A stretch of DNA of 46,007 nt, taken from Candidatus Helarchaeota archaeon (GTDB lineage: Archaea; Asgardarchaeota; Lokiarchaeia; Helarchaeales; HEL-GB-A). Made by a program: the position numbers and the translations under genes. Of the stretch, positions 14,325 through 22,670 are shown in pieces. The notes under the pieces were generated by a model. That model saw only the letters and a list, made by a program, of their open reading frames with translations. It made no database searches and was not told the origin of the DNA. Each line of letters starts with the position of its first letter. The stretch's first letter is position 1. The stretch spans positions 1-46,007 of the forward strand of contig JAEOSY010000335.1 in assembly GCA_016840125.1 (NCBI GenBank), given 5' to 3'.

Positions 14325-15878
14325 ATGATACAAATAAAACGAGCTTTATTGAGCGTATCTGATAAAACAGGTTTGGTAGAATTTGCCAAGAAACTACAAT
14401 CCTTTGATGTTGAAATGATCTCAACTGGGGGAACATTTAGAGTACTCGAAGAAGCTAAAATACTAGTGCAAAAAGTGTCCGAAGTAACTCAATTTCCTGA
14501 GATGATGGATGGTCGTGTTAAAACTTTGCATCCTAAGATTCATGGGGCAATTTTAGCAAGAAGGGATAAAAATGCGCATTTAAAAGAATTAGAGAAGCAT
14601 CAGATTACTCCTATTGACATGGTTATTGTTAATCTTTATCCATTTCGGGAGACTATCCAGAAAAAAGGGGTTGAATTAGGTGATGCTATTGAGCAAATCG
14701 ATATAGGAGGGCCCACACTCATAAGATCTTCTGCAAAAAATTATGAGGGAGTCGCCATTGTTGTAAATCCGAAAAAATATCCCGCGATTATAACCGAACT
14801 AGAATCCAATAAGGGAAAAATTTCTTTGAATATGCGCCAGAAACTTGCGGTGGAAGCCTTTCAACATACTATGGAGTATGATAACTATATCTATAATTAT
14901 TTATCAAAACAATTTCTTAAAACTTCGGAAGAGTTCCCATCACGCCTTAATATGAAGTTTAGCAAGATACAGGATTTAAGATATGGCGAAAATCCACATC
15001 AACAGGCTGCATTTTACGCAGAACTGGATTTTGTTGATCTATGTGTCGCCAATGCAAAACAAATCCATGGAAAGCAATTATCATACAACAACATTTATGA
15101 TATAAATGCAGCCCTAGAGCTGGTCAAGGAATTTACTGAACCGGCAGCGGCTATCATTAAACATACGAATCCATGTGGATTTGCGCTCGGTAAAGACACT
15201 TTTGAGGCTTATAAATTAGCCCATGCGACCGACCCGCTTTCTGCTTTTGGCAGCATTGTCGCTTTTAACCAAAAAATCACAAAAAAAGCCGCAGATGAAA
15301 TAGTGAAGACATTTGTCGAGGTTGTCATTGGCCCAGAGTTTGAACAAAGCGCGATTGAGGTTTTGAAAACAAAAAAGAATTTGCGAATATTGATTACCGG
15401 TCCGCTTTCCAAACCGAAACCTTCATGGGATTGGAAAAAAGTAGTTGGAGGAATTTTGGTTCAGGATTACGATTTAAAGGATATAGGGTTAACCGATTTA
15501 CAATATGTAACTGAAAAACGTCCTACTGCGGAGCAGGTCGAGTCGCTATTGTTCGCGTGGAAGGTGTTGAAACATATTAAATCTAATGCAATTCTCCTAG
15601 TGAAGGGGAAACATACCACAGGGATTGGGGCGGGTCAAATGAGTCGAATTGATGCAGTCGAATTGGCCATTAAAAAGGCGGGAGATGAAGCAAGAGGATC
15701 AGTATTGTCATCCGATGCATTTTTCCCATTTCGAGATTCACTAGATGCCTCGGCAGAGGCAGGAGTGGTGGCAATAATCGAACCAGGTGGTTCAATCCGA
15801 GATCAAGAAGTAATAAATGCAGCTAATGAATTAAAACTTCCTATGGTTTTCACAGGGATTCGCTGTTTTCGCCACTAA
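14325..15878 (+). CDS. purH: Bifunctional AICAR formyltransferase / IMP cyclohydrolase
   Basis: This enzyme carries out the last two steps of purine synthesis: AICAR plus 10-formyl-tetrahydrofolate gives FAICAR, which is closed to IMP. Residues 1-195 form the cyclohydrolase (MGS-like) domain with LLSVSDKTGLVEFA, STGGTFRVLE, GRVKTLHPKIHG and IVNLYPF. The formyltransferase part has LRYGENPHQQAAFY, the catalytic IIKHTNPCGFALG, SAFGSIVAFN and the final PGGSIRDQEVI and FTGIRCFRH. At 517 residues it is full length. Many archaea use formate-dependent PurP and PurO instead, so PurH points to tetrahydrofolate-based chemistry. Start ATG is preceded by GAGAGG. The divergent neighbour is the 5-formyl-THF cyclo-ligase. 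Confidence 0.95.
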   Translation: MIQIKRALLSVSDKTGLVEFAKKLQSFDVEMISTGGTFRVLEEAKILVQKVSEVTQFPEMMDGRVKTLHPKIHGAILARRDKNAHLKELEKHQITPIDMVIVNLYPFRETIQKKGVELGDAIEQIDIGGPTLIRSSAKNYEGVAIVVNPKKYPAIITELESNKGKISLNMRQKLAVEAFQHTMEYDNYIYNYLSKQFLKTSEEFPSRLNMKFSKIQDLRYGENPHQQAAFYAELDFVDLCVANAKQIHGKQLSYNNIYDINAALELVKEFTEPAAAIIKHTNPCGFALGKDTFEAYKLAHATDPLSAFGSIVAFNQKITKKAADEIVKTFVEVVIGPEFEQSAIEVLKTKKNLRILITGPLSKPKPSWDWKKVVGGILVQDYDLKDIGLTDLQYVTEKRPTAEQVESLLFAWKVLKHIKSNAILLVKGKHTTGIGAGQMSRIDAVELAIKKAGDEARGSVLSSDAFFPFRDSLDASAEAGVVAIIEPGGSIRDQEVINAANELKLPMVFTGIRCFRH

Positions 15879-15989
15879 TCCGTGCTGCATGAAGATCGAT
15901 CATAAAAAGCGATCAAGATTTTACCAAAAAAGAGAGAATCATATTTTAATAAATACTGAATGAGAGGTTTTAGGAACCTTAGGTTTAAA

Positions 15990-17606
15990 TCAATCAACAT
16001 ATCGTTCCTTAGCTCTGGCGCTACGACTGACAATTTCGATGGGTAATTCAGCAGCGGGTTTTCCAAGCCAAAGAGCACGCCGTTTGCATTTTCGATTTTT
16101 TCTGAACCACGCCATTATGGCGCAAATTGACCCATCAGCAATTTCTACACCAGGTTTAATATGAGAAAAAGTGCCAACTAGAACATCTTTTCCAATTATT
16201 ACTTTTTTAACATATAATTTTCCTTTAATGATATCATGCGTATGGACACGGGCACCGGCTGCAATTTGGCTGTAGTCACCAAGTTCAAGATATTGAGGAT
16301 CTACAGTTGCATCGTCCAGTTTGGTATTTTTTCCTAGCTTTATATTCCCCCAGAACCGCAGGGCATATGTATCCACTATTCTAAACGGCATTAAATGAAA
16401 GAGACGTAGCCCAAACATTCGAAGGCAATATTTTATTTTGAAATATTTAGCTAGAGGATCATTCAGTTCATAAGTTCCTTCCGGAATGGTAGCTTTCCGA
16501 TCATAATAAACAAGAAATATTTTTATGACTACAGATGTTCCTACAACGAAAAGTGCCAAAGTACATAAAAAGATCAAAGGAACTAGGGTTAATAATAAAA
16601 TGTTTTGTAGATGGTTTAAAGGAACATAGAAGGTTTGCCAAATCAAGGAGTATAAATATGGAAAAATAATTCCAAGTAACAGCCCCCCTATGACCACTAG
16701 GACCTTCATTAGAAAAAATTTAGTCTCATTTATCTTGATTGGGGCATTTTTTTCCCTTATAAAATTGGTTTTATCAATTTTTCGAATCTTTTGTTTAAGG
16801 TCCTCAATTTCCTCAGGAGATAAATCAGAATAGGTGCCCACTTTTTTGGGAGGTAACCCACTATAAATTGCATTACCGCGACAAAGATGCCCTTTCATTG
16901 CACCACTTCCGTGGTTAAAGACCGAATTATCCCCAATTTTAGCACCCATAGTACCTGTGATATCTTCAAATATACAGTTTTTCCCAACGATCGTTTTGCT
17001 AAGCGTTAAGTATTCTTGATCCATCAGATGAGCTGTTATTCCGGAGTTCCAAGCCATAAAAGTGTTATCACCAATTTCGATAAATTCTTCATCTTGCACA
17101 ATAACCCCCAATTTAACATTTTTCCCTAATTTCACACCCATTTGCCGCAACCAGATTGCGCGTAAGAATTGGAAATTGAAGGTATAAAAAAGCCATCTCC
17201 CAAAATTTTTCAGGTTACCTTTCAAAACGAACGCCCGAGTTTGAGGTTCTTCCATTGATAAGCGGTAGGTGCCGAGTTGCGGATAGGTAATGAGTTTATG
17301 AACAAGCCATATTCCAAACTTTGTTGAGAGTAACGAGCTAAGGAGCGCAATACCATACAATGCGAGAAATAAGGGTATCAACATCAGAAGATATAAGAGA
17401 TCAAATGAAAATGGGAAGATGGTGAAATAGAAATACCCAACAAGCACCGAAGGAAATAAACCAACCCAGGTCATAACAAAATATAAACCAACCATAGAAA
17501 CATAACTGAATGTAAAGGATTCTATTTCATTATTTTGTACATCACCAAAATTTTCGTTGGATTCACTCTTGTCATCTCCTGTTAAGGTAGGGGCTTTTGC
17601 AGTCAA
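15990..17606 (-). CDS. Membrane protein with two hexapeptide (left-handed beta-helix) domains, paralogue 1
   Basis: A 538-residue protein, the most divergent of five tandem paralogues, with an extra acidic N-terminus (about 1-30). Layout: two membrane helices (about 35-60 and 70-95); a first beta-helix domain (about 150-255; VKLGKNVKLGVIV, IGDNTFMAWNSG, VGKNCIFEDITG, IGDNSVFNHGSG); two further helices (about 305-330 and 345-375); a second beta-helix domain (about 425-515, ending ALWLGKPAAELP). Hexapeptide domains usually carry acyl or acetyl transfer. Alternating membrane and beta-helix blocks recall the terminal domain of poly-lysine-synthetase-type NRPSs, here without an adenylation domain. 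Start is TTG at 17606 behind AGTGAT, with a stop two codons upstream. It lies 26 bases after paralogue 2, so the two are probably co-transcribed. Confidence 0.75.
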   Translation of the reverse strand: MTAKAPTLTGDDKSESNENFGDVQNNEIESFTFSYVSMVGLYFVMTWVGLFPSVLVGYFYFTIFPFSFDLLYLLMLIPLFLALYGIALLSSLLSTKFGIWLVHKLITYPQLGTYRLSMEEPQTRAFVLKGNLKNFGRWLFYTFNFQFLRAIWLRQMGVKLGKNVKLGVIVQDEEFIEIGDNTFMAWNSGITAHLMDQEYLTLSKTIVGKNCIFEDITGTMGAKIGDNSVFNHGSGAMKGHLCRGNAIYSGLPPKKVGTYSDLSPEEIEDLKQKIRKIDKTNFIREKNAPIKINETKFFLMKVLVVIGGLLLGIIFPYLYSLIWQTFYVPLNHLQNILLLTLVPLIFLCTLALFVVGTSVVIKIFLVYYDRKATIPEGTYELNDPLAKYFKIKYCLRMFGLRLFHLMPFRIVDTYALRFWGNIKLGKNTKLDDATVDPQYLELGDYSQIAAGARVHTHDIIKGKLYVKKVIIGKDVLVGTFSHIKPGVEIADGSICAIMAWFRKNRKCKRRALWLGKPAAELPIEIVSRSARAKERYVD

Positions 17607-17632
17607 ATCAAATCACTATCCAAATTTCAGGT

Positions 17633-19195
17633 TTAATCGATAATTTTTTCTTCTATCTTATCGGAATGAGAGATGGACTCAATGGGTAATTTACGGGCAG
17701 GATTTCCAACCCAAAGAGCTCGTGAGTAAGTTTTATCTTCTTCAAACCATGTCCCTATTCCGGACATTGCTTCATCCTCAATTACCACACCGGGAGCGAT
17801 GTGGGAATATACAGCTATGAGAACATTCAAACCAATTTTCACCCATTTAATGTGAAGTTTCCCGTCCACAATTTTAAAGGTATGAACGCGTGTACGGGTT
17901 GCGATTTGAGTATAATCACCTATTTTCATATATTGTGGATCTACGTAGGCATCTTCCATTTTCACATTAATACCAATAAAGGAATTAGTAAAAGCCCTGA
18001 TTCCAATAGTATCACCTATTTTGAGTGGGGTTGCATGAAAAAGTCTCAATCCAAATCTTTGAAGGCAATGTTTGATCTTGAAATATTTTGCGCGAGGGTC
18101 TTCTAAGTCATAAACCCCTTCGGGAATTTCCGCTTTGGAATCATAATACCATCTAATTAGGGTGATCATGAAGCTCGTTCCAAATATGAATATAGCCAGA
18201 GTGAACAGAAATAGGAAAGGAATGGGTATTAATAATACAATATTAAATAGATGATCTGTAGGGGAATACAAGGAGAGAAATAACAGAGAGTATAAAAGTG
18301 GAAAGATAAGAGCAATTAAACTTCCCCCCACGACAACTAGTAATTTCCAGAGAAATAATTTGAGAGAACTAACTTTGATTGGCTCGATTTTTTCTTTCAT
18401 AATATCTTTCGTTTCGGTTTTCTTAATTTCTGCTTTTAGCTCTTTGATATCAATGGGTGATAAATCAGAGTAATCCCCAATTTTTTTGACAGGAACACCT
18501 TCGTAAATGGCATTACCTTTACAAATAATGCCTTTCATTGGAAAGGTATAGGGTTTAAAAACGGAGTTATCGCCTATAGTTGAGCCAACAGCCATGAAAT
18601 CATGATCTATTATGCAATTTTTTCCTATTTGAGTTCGTAGCAGCGTTAGATGAGTATGATCAAGTATATGTCCAGATAAAATACTCTCTTTAGCCATGAA
18701 CGAATTATCATCGATTTCAATAAAAGCATCATCCTCTACTTGCTGGCTCAGTTTCACATTTTTCCCAATTTTCACCCCCATCCGCCGTAACCAAAATGCT
18801 TGTAGAAATTTAAGATGAAAAAAAAAGTAAAGCCACCTTGCGAAGTTTTTAATGTTACCCTTCGTAATAAAGGCACGGGTTTGAGGCTCAGTCATTACAT
18901 ACCGATAGGTCCCTGGTTCTGGGTAGGCCACGCGTTTGTGAACGATCCAAATTCCAATTTTGGCACTGACCAACGAACTAACTAACGCAATCCCATATAA
19001 GAGAAAAAAAAGTGGGATCAACAATAGGAATGAGATCAAGTTAAATGTGAAGGGAACTGCTGTAAAAAACCAGTATGCGGTTATTACGGACGGAAATAAG
19101 CCGAACCACGTCATTACCATAACTAATCCTATAAAAAACACAATATTGATTTGAAAGGGTTCAATTTTTTCATTCATTTCATCCACTAGAACCAC
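17633..19195 (-). CDS. Membrane protein with two hexapeptide domains, paralogue 2
   Basis: A 520-residue member of the tandem family. It keeps the layout of two helices, beta-helix, two helices, beta-helix: GVKIGKNVKLSQQV and IGDNSVFKPYTFPMKG in the first domain, and KIGDYTQIATRTRVHTF and GLNVLIAVYSHIAPGV in the second, closing with ALWVGNPARKLP. It differs from the others at many hexapeptide positions (for example ITGTMGA is replaced by MAVGSTIG), and its C-terminal tail is more acidic (HSDKIEEKIID). That suggests it diverged early or has another substrate. The start is GTG 19195 by alignment with its relatives; an ATG at 19177 is also possible. The 139-base upstream gap does not resemble the other spacers. 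Confidence 0.75.
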   Translation of the reverse strand: MVLVDEMNEKIEPFQINIVFFIGLVMVMTWFGLFPSVITAYWFFTAVPFTFNLISFLLLIPLFFLLYGIALVSSLVSAKIGIWIVHKRVAYPEPGTYRYVMTEPQTRAFITKGNIKNFARWLYFFFHLKFLQAFWLRRMGVKIGKNVKLSQQVEDDAFIEIDDNSFMAKESILSGHILDHTHLTLLRTQIGKNCIIDHDFMAVGSTIGDNSVFKPYTFPMKGIICKGNAIYEGVPVKKIGDYSDLSPIDIKELKAEIKKTETKDIMKEKIEPIKVSSLKLFLWKLLVVVGGSLIALIFPLLYSLLFLSLYSPTDHLFNIVLLIPIPFLFLFTLAIFIFGTSFMITLIRWYYDSKAEIPEGVYDLEDPRAKYFKIKHCLQRFGLRLFHATPLKIGDTIGIRAFTNSFIGINVKMEDAYVDPQYMKIGDYTQIATRTRVHTFKIVDGKLHIKWVKIGLNVLIAVYSHIAPGVVIEDEAMSGIGTWFEEDKTYSRALWVGNPARKLPIESISHSDKIEEKIID

Positions 19196-19334
19196 AACAT
19201 GTGTTTACTTTAGAATCATGCAATTCGGGTAGGTAATTAAACAAGGGTGTGGAAAGTCTTTTAAAAAAGTTATTGTACAAAATTTAATCTCACACACGAA
19301 TTTTCTTTATCCCATTAGGGGAGAGTTCAACAAT

Positions 19335-20900
19335 TTAATCCACGTATTTTCCTTCTAAGCGTGCAGATCTGGTCATAATTGAAAGTGGGAGTTCCACGGC
19401 AGGCTTCCCGACCCATAAAGCGGGGCGTTTACATTTCCGACCTTTCCGAAACCAAGCTGCAACGGCGGTAATGGAGCCATCGGCTATTTCAACGCCAGGT
19501 TTGATATGTGAATAGGCCCCAACTATAACATATTTCCCGATTTTGACTTTCTTAATATAAAGTTTCCCCTTGACGAAATAGTGTGTATGAATACGTGAAA
19601 ATAAAGCAATAGTACTATAATCCCCAATTTCAAGATATTGGGGGTCAACAACAGCGTCAGCTATCTTCACATCTTTGCCTATTTTTGCATTTCCCCAGAA
19701 TTTTAAGGCAAATACATTTCCTATTGTGAAGAGGGTTCCATTGAACAATCGCAATCCAAAAAGGCGTATGAAGTATTTCAGTTTAAACAACTTTGCTTTT
19801 GGATCGGTCACGTCATAATACCCCTCGGGAATTTTGCCTTTTCCATCATAATAGACGAGAAAAATTTTAGTAAAAATAGTGCTACCAAAAAGGAAAAAAG
19901 CTTGGGCGAGCATAAAGAGTGCTGGGACAAGAGTTAAGATTGCAATGTTTATGAGATGATTTGTTGGAGAGTAAAAAGCTTGAAACAAGAGGGTGTAAAG
20001 AAGGGGGAATATAAGGCCAAAGAGGATACCGCCAATAACAATTACAACCTTTATTAGGAAGATTTTTATACCGCTGATCTGAATGACGGCATTTTTTCGC
20101 TTAATAAAATTGGTTTTATCATCTTGTCGGATTGATTCCTTTAATTCCTCAATCTCTTCTGCAGTTAGATCATTATCCTTTACCTTTTTACAGGGTACGC
20201 CTTGATAGACCGAATTACCACGGCAGATTTGACCTTTCATTACTCCAGTTACAGCTGAAATAATTGAATTGTCGCCAATTGTTGAGCCCACGGCTCCAGA
20301 GCGATTCTCAAAAATACAATTTTTCCCAATGATTGTAGGATGAATCGTTAATAAAGTGTGATCCATCAGATGCCCCGAAATTATTGTTCCGGTTGTCCCA
20401 AAAAAACAATTATCACCGATTTCAATCAATTCTTCATCGTGAATAAACGCCGCAAGCCTTACATTTTTGCCAATTTTAACGCCCATTTGCCGTAGCCAGA
20501 TTGCACGTAAGAAATCAAGGTGGAAAAAATAAAAGAGCCACATTCCAAAACCCTTAAGATTTGCTCTAATTGTAAAGGCACGAAAGTGCAGATTTTCCAT
20601 CGTTCGGGGGTAGGATCCGGGGATTGCTGGGGTTAGCCGTTTGTTTAAAATCCAAACTCCTACTTTTGTAAAGAATAGGGAGCTTAGCAGAGCAATTCCA
20701 TATAAGGCAAAAAAAAGAGGGATTAAAGCTAATAAATAGAGTGGATTAAACGAGAAGGGGTAGGTTGTAAAAAACCAATAGCAAGCTAAAACCGAGGGAA
20801 ATAAGCCGAGAAATGCCATCAGAAAATATAGCCCTGCGAAAAAAGCTAAATTGAATCTGATTGGCTCGGGTTCTTCAAATACTTCGTTCAACTCCACCAC
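19335..20900 (-). CDS. Membrane protein with two hexapeptide domains, paralogue 3
   Basis: A 521-residue protein, one of three near-equal copies. N-terminal helices FAGLYFLMAFLGLFPSV and LALIPLFFALYGIALL are followed by beta-helix 1 (MGVKIGKNVRLAAF through MKGQICRGNSVYQGVP), two more helices (about 290-320 and 328-362), and beta-helix 2 (AKIGKDVKIADAVVD through KPGVEIADGS), with the family ending LPLSIMTRSARLEGKYVD. The sequence RLRQ/QMGVKIG before the first beta-helix is shared by all copies. The start GTGGTGGAG at 20900 is conserved in the next copy. Histidines in RIHTHYFVKG and GHLMDHT occupy positions typical of hexapeptide transferase active sites, but this is not proof of activity. Confidence 0.75.
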   Translation of the reverse strand: MVELNEVFEEPEPIRFNLAFFAGLYFLMAFLGLFPSVLACYWFFTTYPFSFNPLYLLALIPLFFALYGIALLSSLFFTKVGVWILNKRLTPAIPGSYPRTMENLHFRAFTIRANLKGFGMWLFYFFHLDFLRAIWLRQMGVKIGKNVRLAAFIHDEELIEIGDNCFFGTTGTIISGHLMDHTLLTIHPTIIGKNCIFENRSGAVGSTIGDNSIISAVTGVMKGQICRGNSVYQGVPCKKVKDNDLTAEEIEELKESIRQDDKTNFIKRKNAVIQISGIKIFLIKVVIVIGGILFGLIFPLLYTLLFQAFYSPTNHLINIAILTLVPALFMLAQAFFLFGSTIFTKIFLVYYDGKGKIPEGYYDVTDPKAKLFKLKYFIRLFGLRLFNGTLFTIGNVFALKFWGNAKIGKDVKIADAVVDPQYLEIGDYSTIALFSRIHTHYFVKGKLYIKKVKIGKYVIVGAYSHIKPGVEIADGSITAVAAWFRKGRKCKRPALWVGKPAVELPLSIMTRSARLEGKYVD

Positions 20901-21002
20901 TCAAGCTAGGCTTTGAATTCTAGGAATAATAGTTATTAGATTAAAATTCCAATTTTAAGAAATATAAAATATCATATAAACTTTTAACTACTATCGAGAA
21001 CT
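20901..21002 (-). repeat. Duplicated spacer between paralogues (copy A)
   Basis: This spacer shares two blocks with the spacer at 22569-22670: GGCTTTGAATTCTAGG near 20909-20924 and CATATAAACTTTTAACTA at 20973-20990. Read on the minus strand, the latter contains TTTATAT, a possible TATA box about 80 bases before the next start. Duplication of gene plus spacer indicates recent tandem amplification. Confidence 0.6.
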
Positions 21003-22568
21003 CTAATCCACATATTTTCCTTCTAAACGCGCGGATTTGGTAAGAAGTGAAAGCGGGAGTTCATAAGCAGGCTTACCAGCCCATAGGGCAGGTCTTTTAC
21101 ATTTTCTGTTTTTTCTAAACCATGCGCCGATTGCGGCAACGGAGCCATCCGCAATTTCTACACCTGGCAGGATATGGACATAAACTCCAATAATGACATT
21201 TTTTCCGATTTTGACTTTTTTAATAAAAAGCTTTCCCTTGATGAAAGTATGGGTGTGAATACGTGCATAGGAAGCAATGGTAGTATAATCGCCTATTTCA
21301 ACGTATTGAGGGTCAACAATAGCATCAGCTATCTTCACATTTTTACCTAACTTTACATTTCCCCAGAATTTTAAGGCAAAAACATTTGCCAATTTAAATG
21401 GGGTTCCATCAAACAATCGCAATCCAAAAAGGCGTATGAAGTATTTAAGTTTAAACAACTTCGCCTTTGGATCAGTCACTTCATAATACCCCTCGGGAAT
21501 TTCGCCTTTTCCATCATAATAAACGAGAAAGATTTTAGTAAAAATAGTGGTTCCCATGATGAAAAAAGCAGGAATGATTAAAAATATTGCTGGGACAAGG
21601 GTTAAAAGTGCAATATTTATGAGGTGATTTGTTGGAGAGTAAAAAGCTTGAAAGAAGAGGGCGTAGAGGAGGAGAAAGATGAAGCCAAAAAGGAGCCCGC
21701 CAATAACAATTACAACCTTTATTAGGAGGAGTTTTGTACTATTCATTTGAATTGGAGCATTTTTTCGCTTGATAAAATCTAATTTATCATTTTCTCGAAT
21801 TGTTTGTTTTATCTTTTCGATCTCTTCAGGGGATAAATCATTATCCGCTACCTTCTTACAGGGTACACCTTGATAGATAGCATTTCCGCGACAAATTTGC
21901 CCTTTTAATATCCCAGTCACAGGTTTAATAATGGAGTTTTCGCCAATTGTTGCGCCAATAGTTCCAGAGATATTCTGAAATATGCAATTTTTCCCGACGT
22001 CTGTTGGAGAAACTGTCAAAGTAGTTTGATCCATAAGATGGGACCCAGTCAACGTTCCTCTTGCCCCAAAAAAACAATTATCACCGAGTTTAACAAATTC
22101 TTCGTCTTGAACGAAGGCAGGTAATCGCACATTTTTGCCAATTTTGACCCCCATTTGCCGCAACCAGATTGCGCGTAAAAAATTAAGGTGGAAAAAATAA
22201 AAGAGCCACATTCCAAAGCCTCTAATATTTGCTCTTATAGTGAAACCACGAAAACCCAGATTTTTCATTGTTTTGGGATAGGATCCGGGGGCGGGGGGGG
22301 TTATTCGTTTGTTTACAATCCAGATAACTGCTTTTGTCCATAATAGGGAGCTAAGCAGGGCAATCCCATATAATGCTAAAAAGAGGGGAATCAATGCTAA
22401 TAAATAAAGTGGATTAAATGAGAATGGGTAGGTTGTAAAGAACCAATAACCAACTAAAACAGAGGGAAACAACCCAAGGAATGCCATCAGAAAATATAAT
22501 CCAATAAAATAGGCTATTCTAAAAGTAAATGGTTCAGGCTCTTCAACTGCTTCGGTCAACTCCACCAC
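21003..22568 (-). CDS. Membrane protein with two hexapeptide domains, paralogue 4
   Basis: A 521-residue protein, same architecture and length as paralogues 3 and 5, and close to both across the whole length, including the membrane segments. It differs in the first beta-helix: FFGTTGTIISGHLMD is replaced by FFGARGTLTGSHLMD, and the following IHPTIIGKN by VSPTDVGKN. The second domain reads GNVKLGKNVKIADAIVD and IGVYVHILPGVEIADGS. These changes fall on the predicted ligand face, so substrate divergence is possible. The start GTGGTGGAG at 22568 is conserved. The flanking spacers are duplicated. Confidence 0.75.
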   Translation of the reverse strand: MVELTEAVEEPEPFTFRIAYFIGLYFLMAFLGLFPSVLVGYWFFTTYPFSFNPLYLLALIPLFLALYGIALLSSLLWTKAVIWIVNKRITPPAPGSYPKTMKNLGFRGFTIRANIRGFGMWLFYFFHLNFLRAIWLRQMGVKIGKNVRLPAFVQDEEFVKLGDNCFFGARGTLTGSHLMDQTTLTVSPTDVGKNCIFQNISGTIGATIGENSIIKPVTGILKGQICRGNAIYQGVPCKKVADNDLSPEEIEKIKQTIRENDKLDFIKRKNAPIQMNSTKLLLIKVVIVIGGLLFGFIFLLLYALFFQAFYSPTNHLINIALLTLVPAIFLIIPAFFIMGTTIFTKIFLVYYDGKGEIPEGYYEVTDPKAKLFKLKYFIRLFGLRLFDGTPFKLANVFALKFWGNVKLGKNVKIADAIVDPQYVEIGDYTTIASYARIHTHTFIKGKLFIKKVKIGKNVIIGVYVHILPGVEIADGSVAAIGAWFRKNRKCKRPALWAGKPAYELPLSLLTKSARLEGKYVD

Positions 22569-22670
22569 CCAAGTTAGGCTTTGAATTCTAGGGTTTCTGT
22601 TATTAAATTAAATTACTATTTTAAAAATAGGAAAAATTACCATATAAACTTTTAACTATCATCAAGAGCT
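22569..22670 (-). repeat. Duplicated spacer between paralogues (copy B)
   Basis: Matches the spacer at 20901-21002 in two blocks: GGCTTTGAATTCTAGG (22578-22593) and CATATAAACTTTTAACTA (22641-22658). The middle is diverged. On the minus strand it holds the same possible TATA box. Confidence 0.6.
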
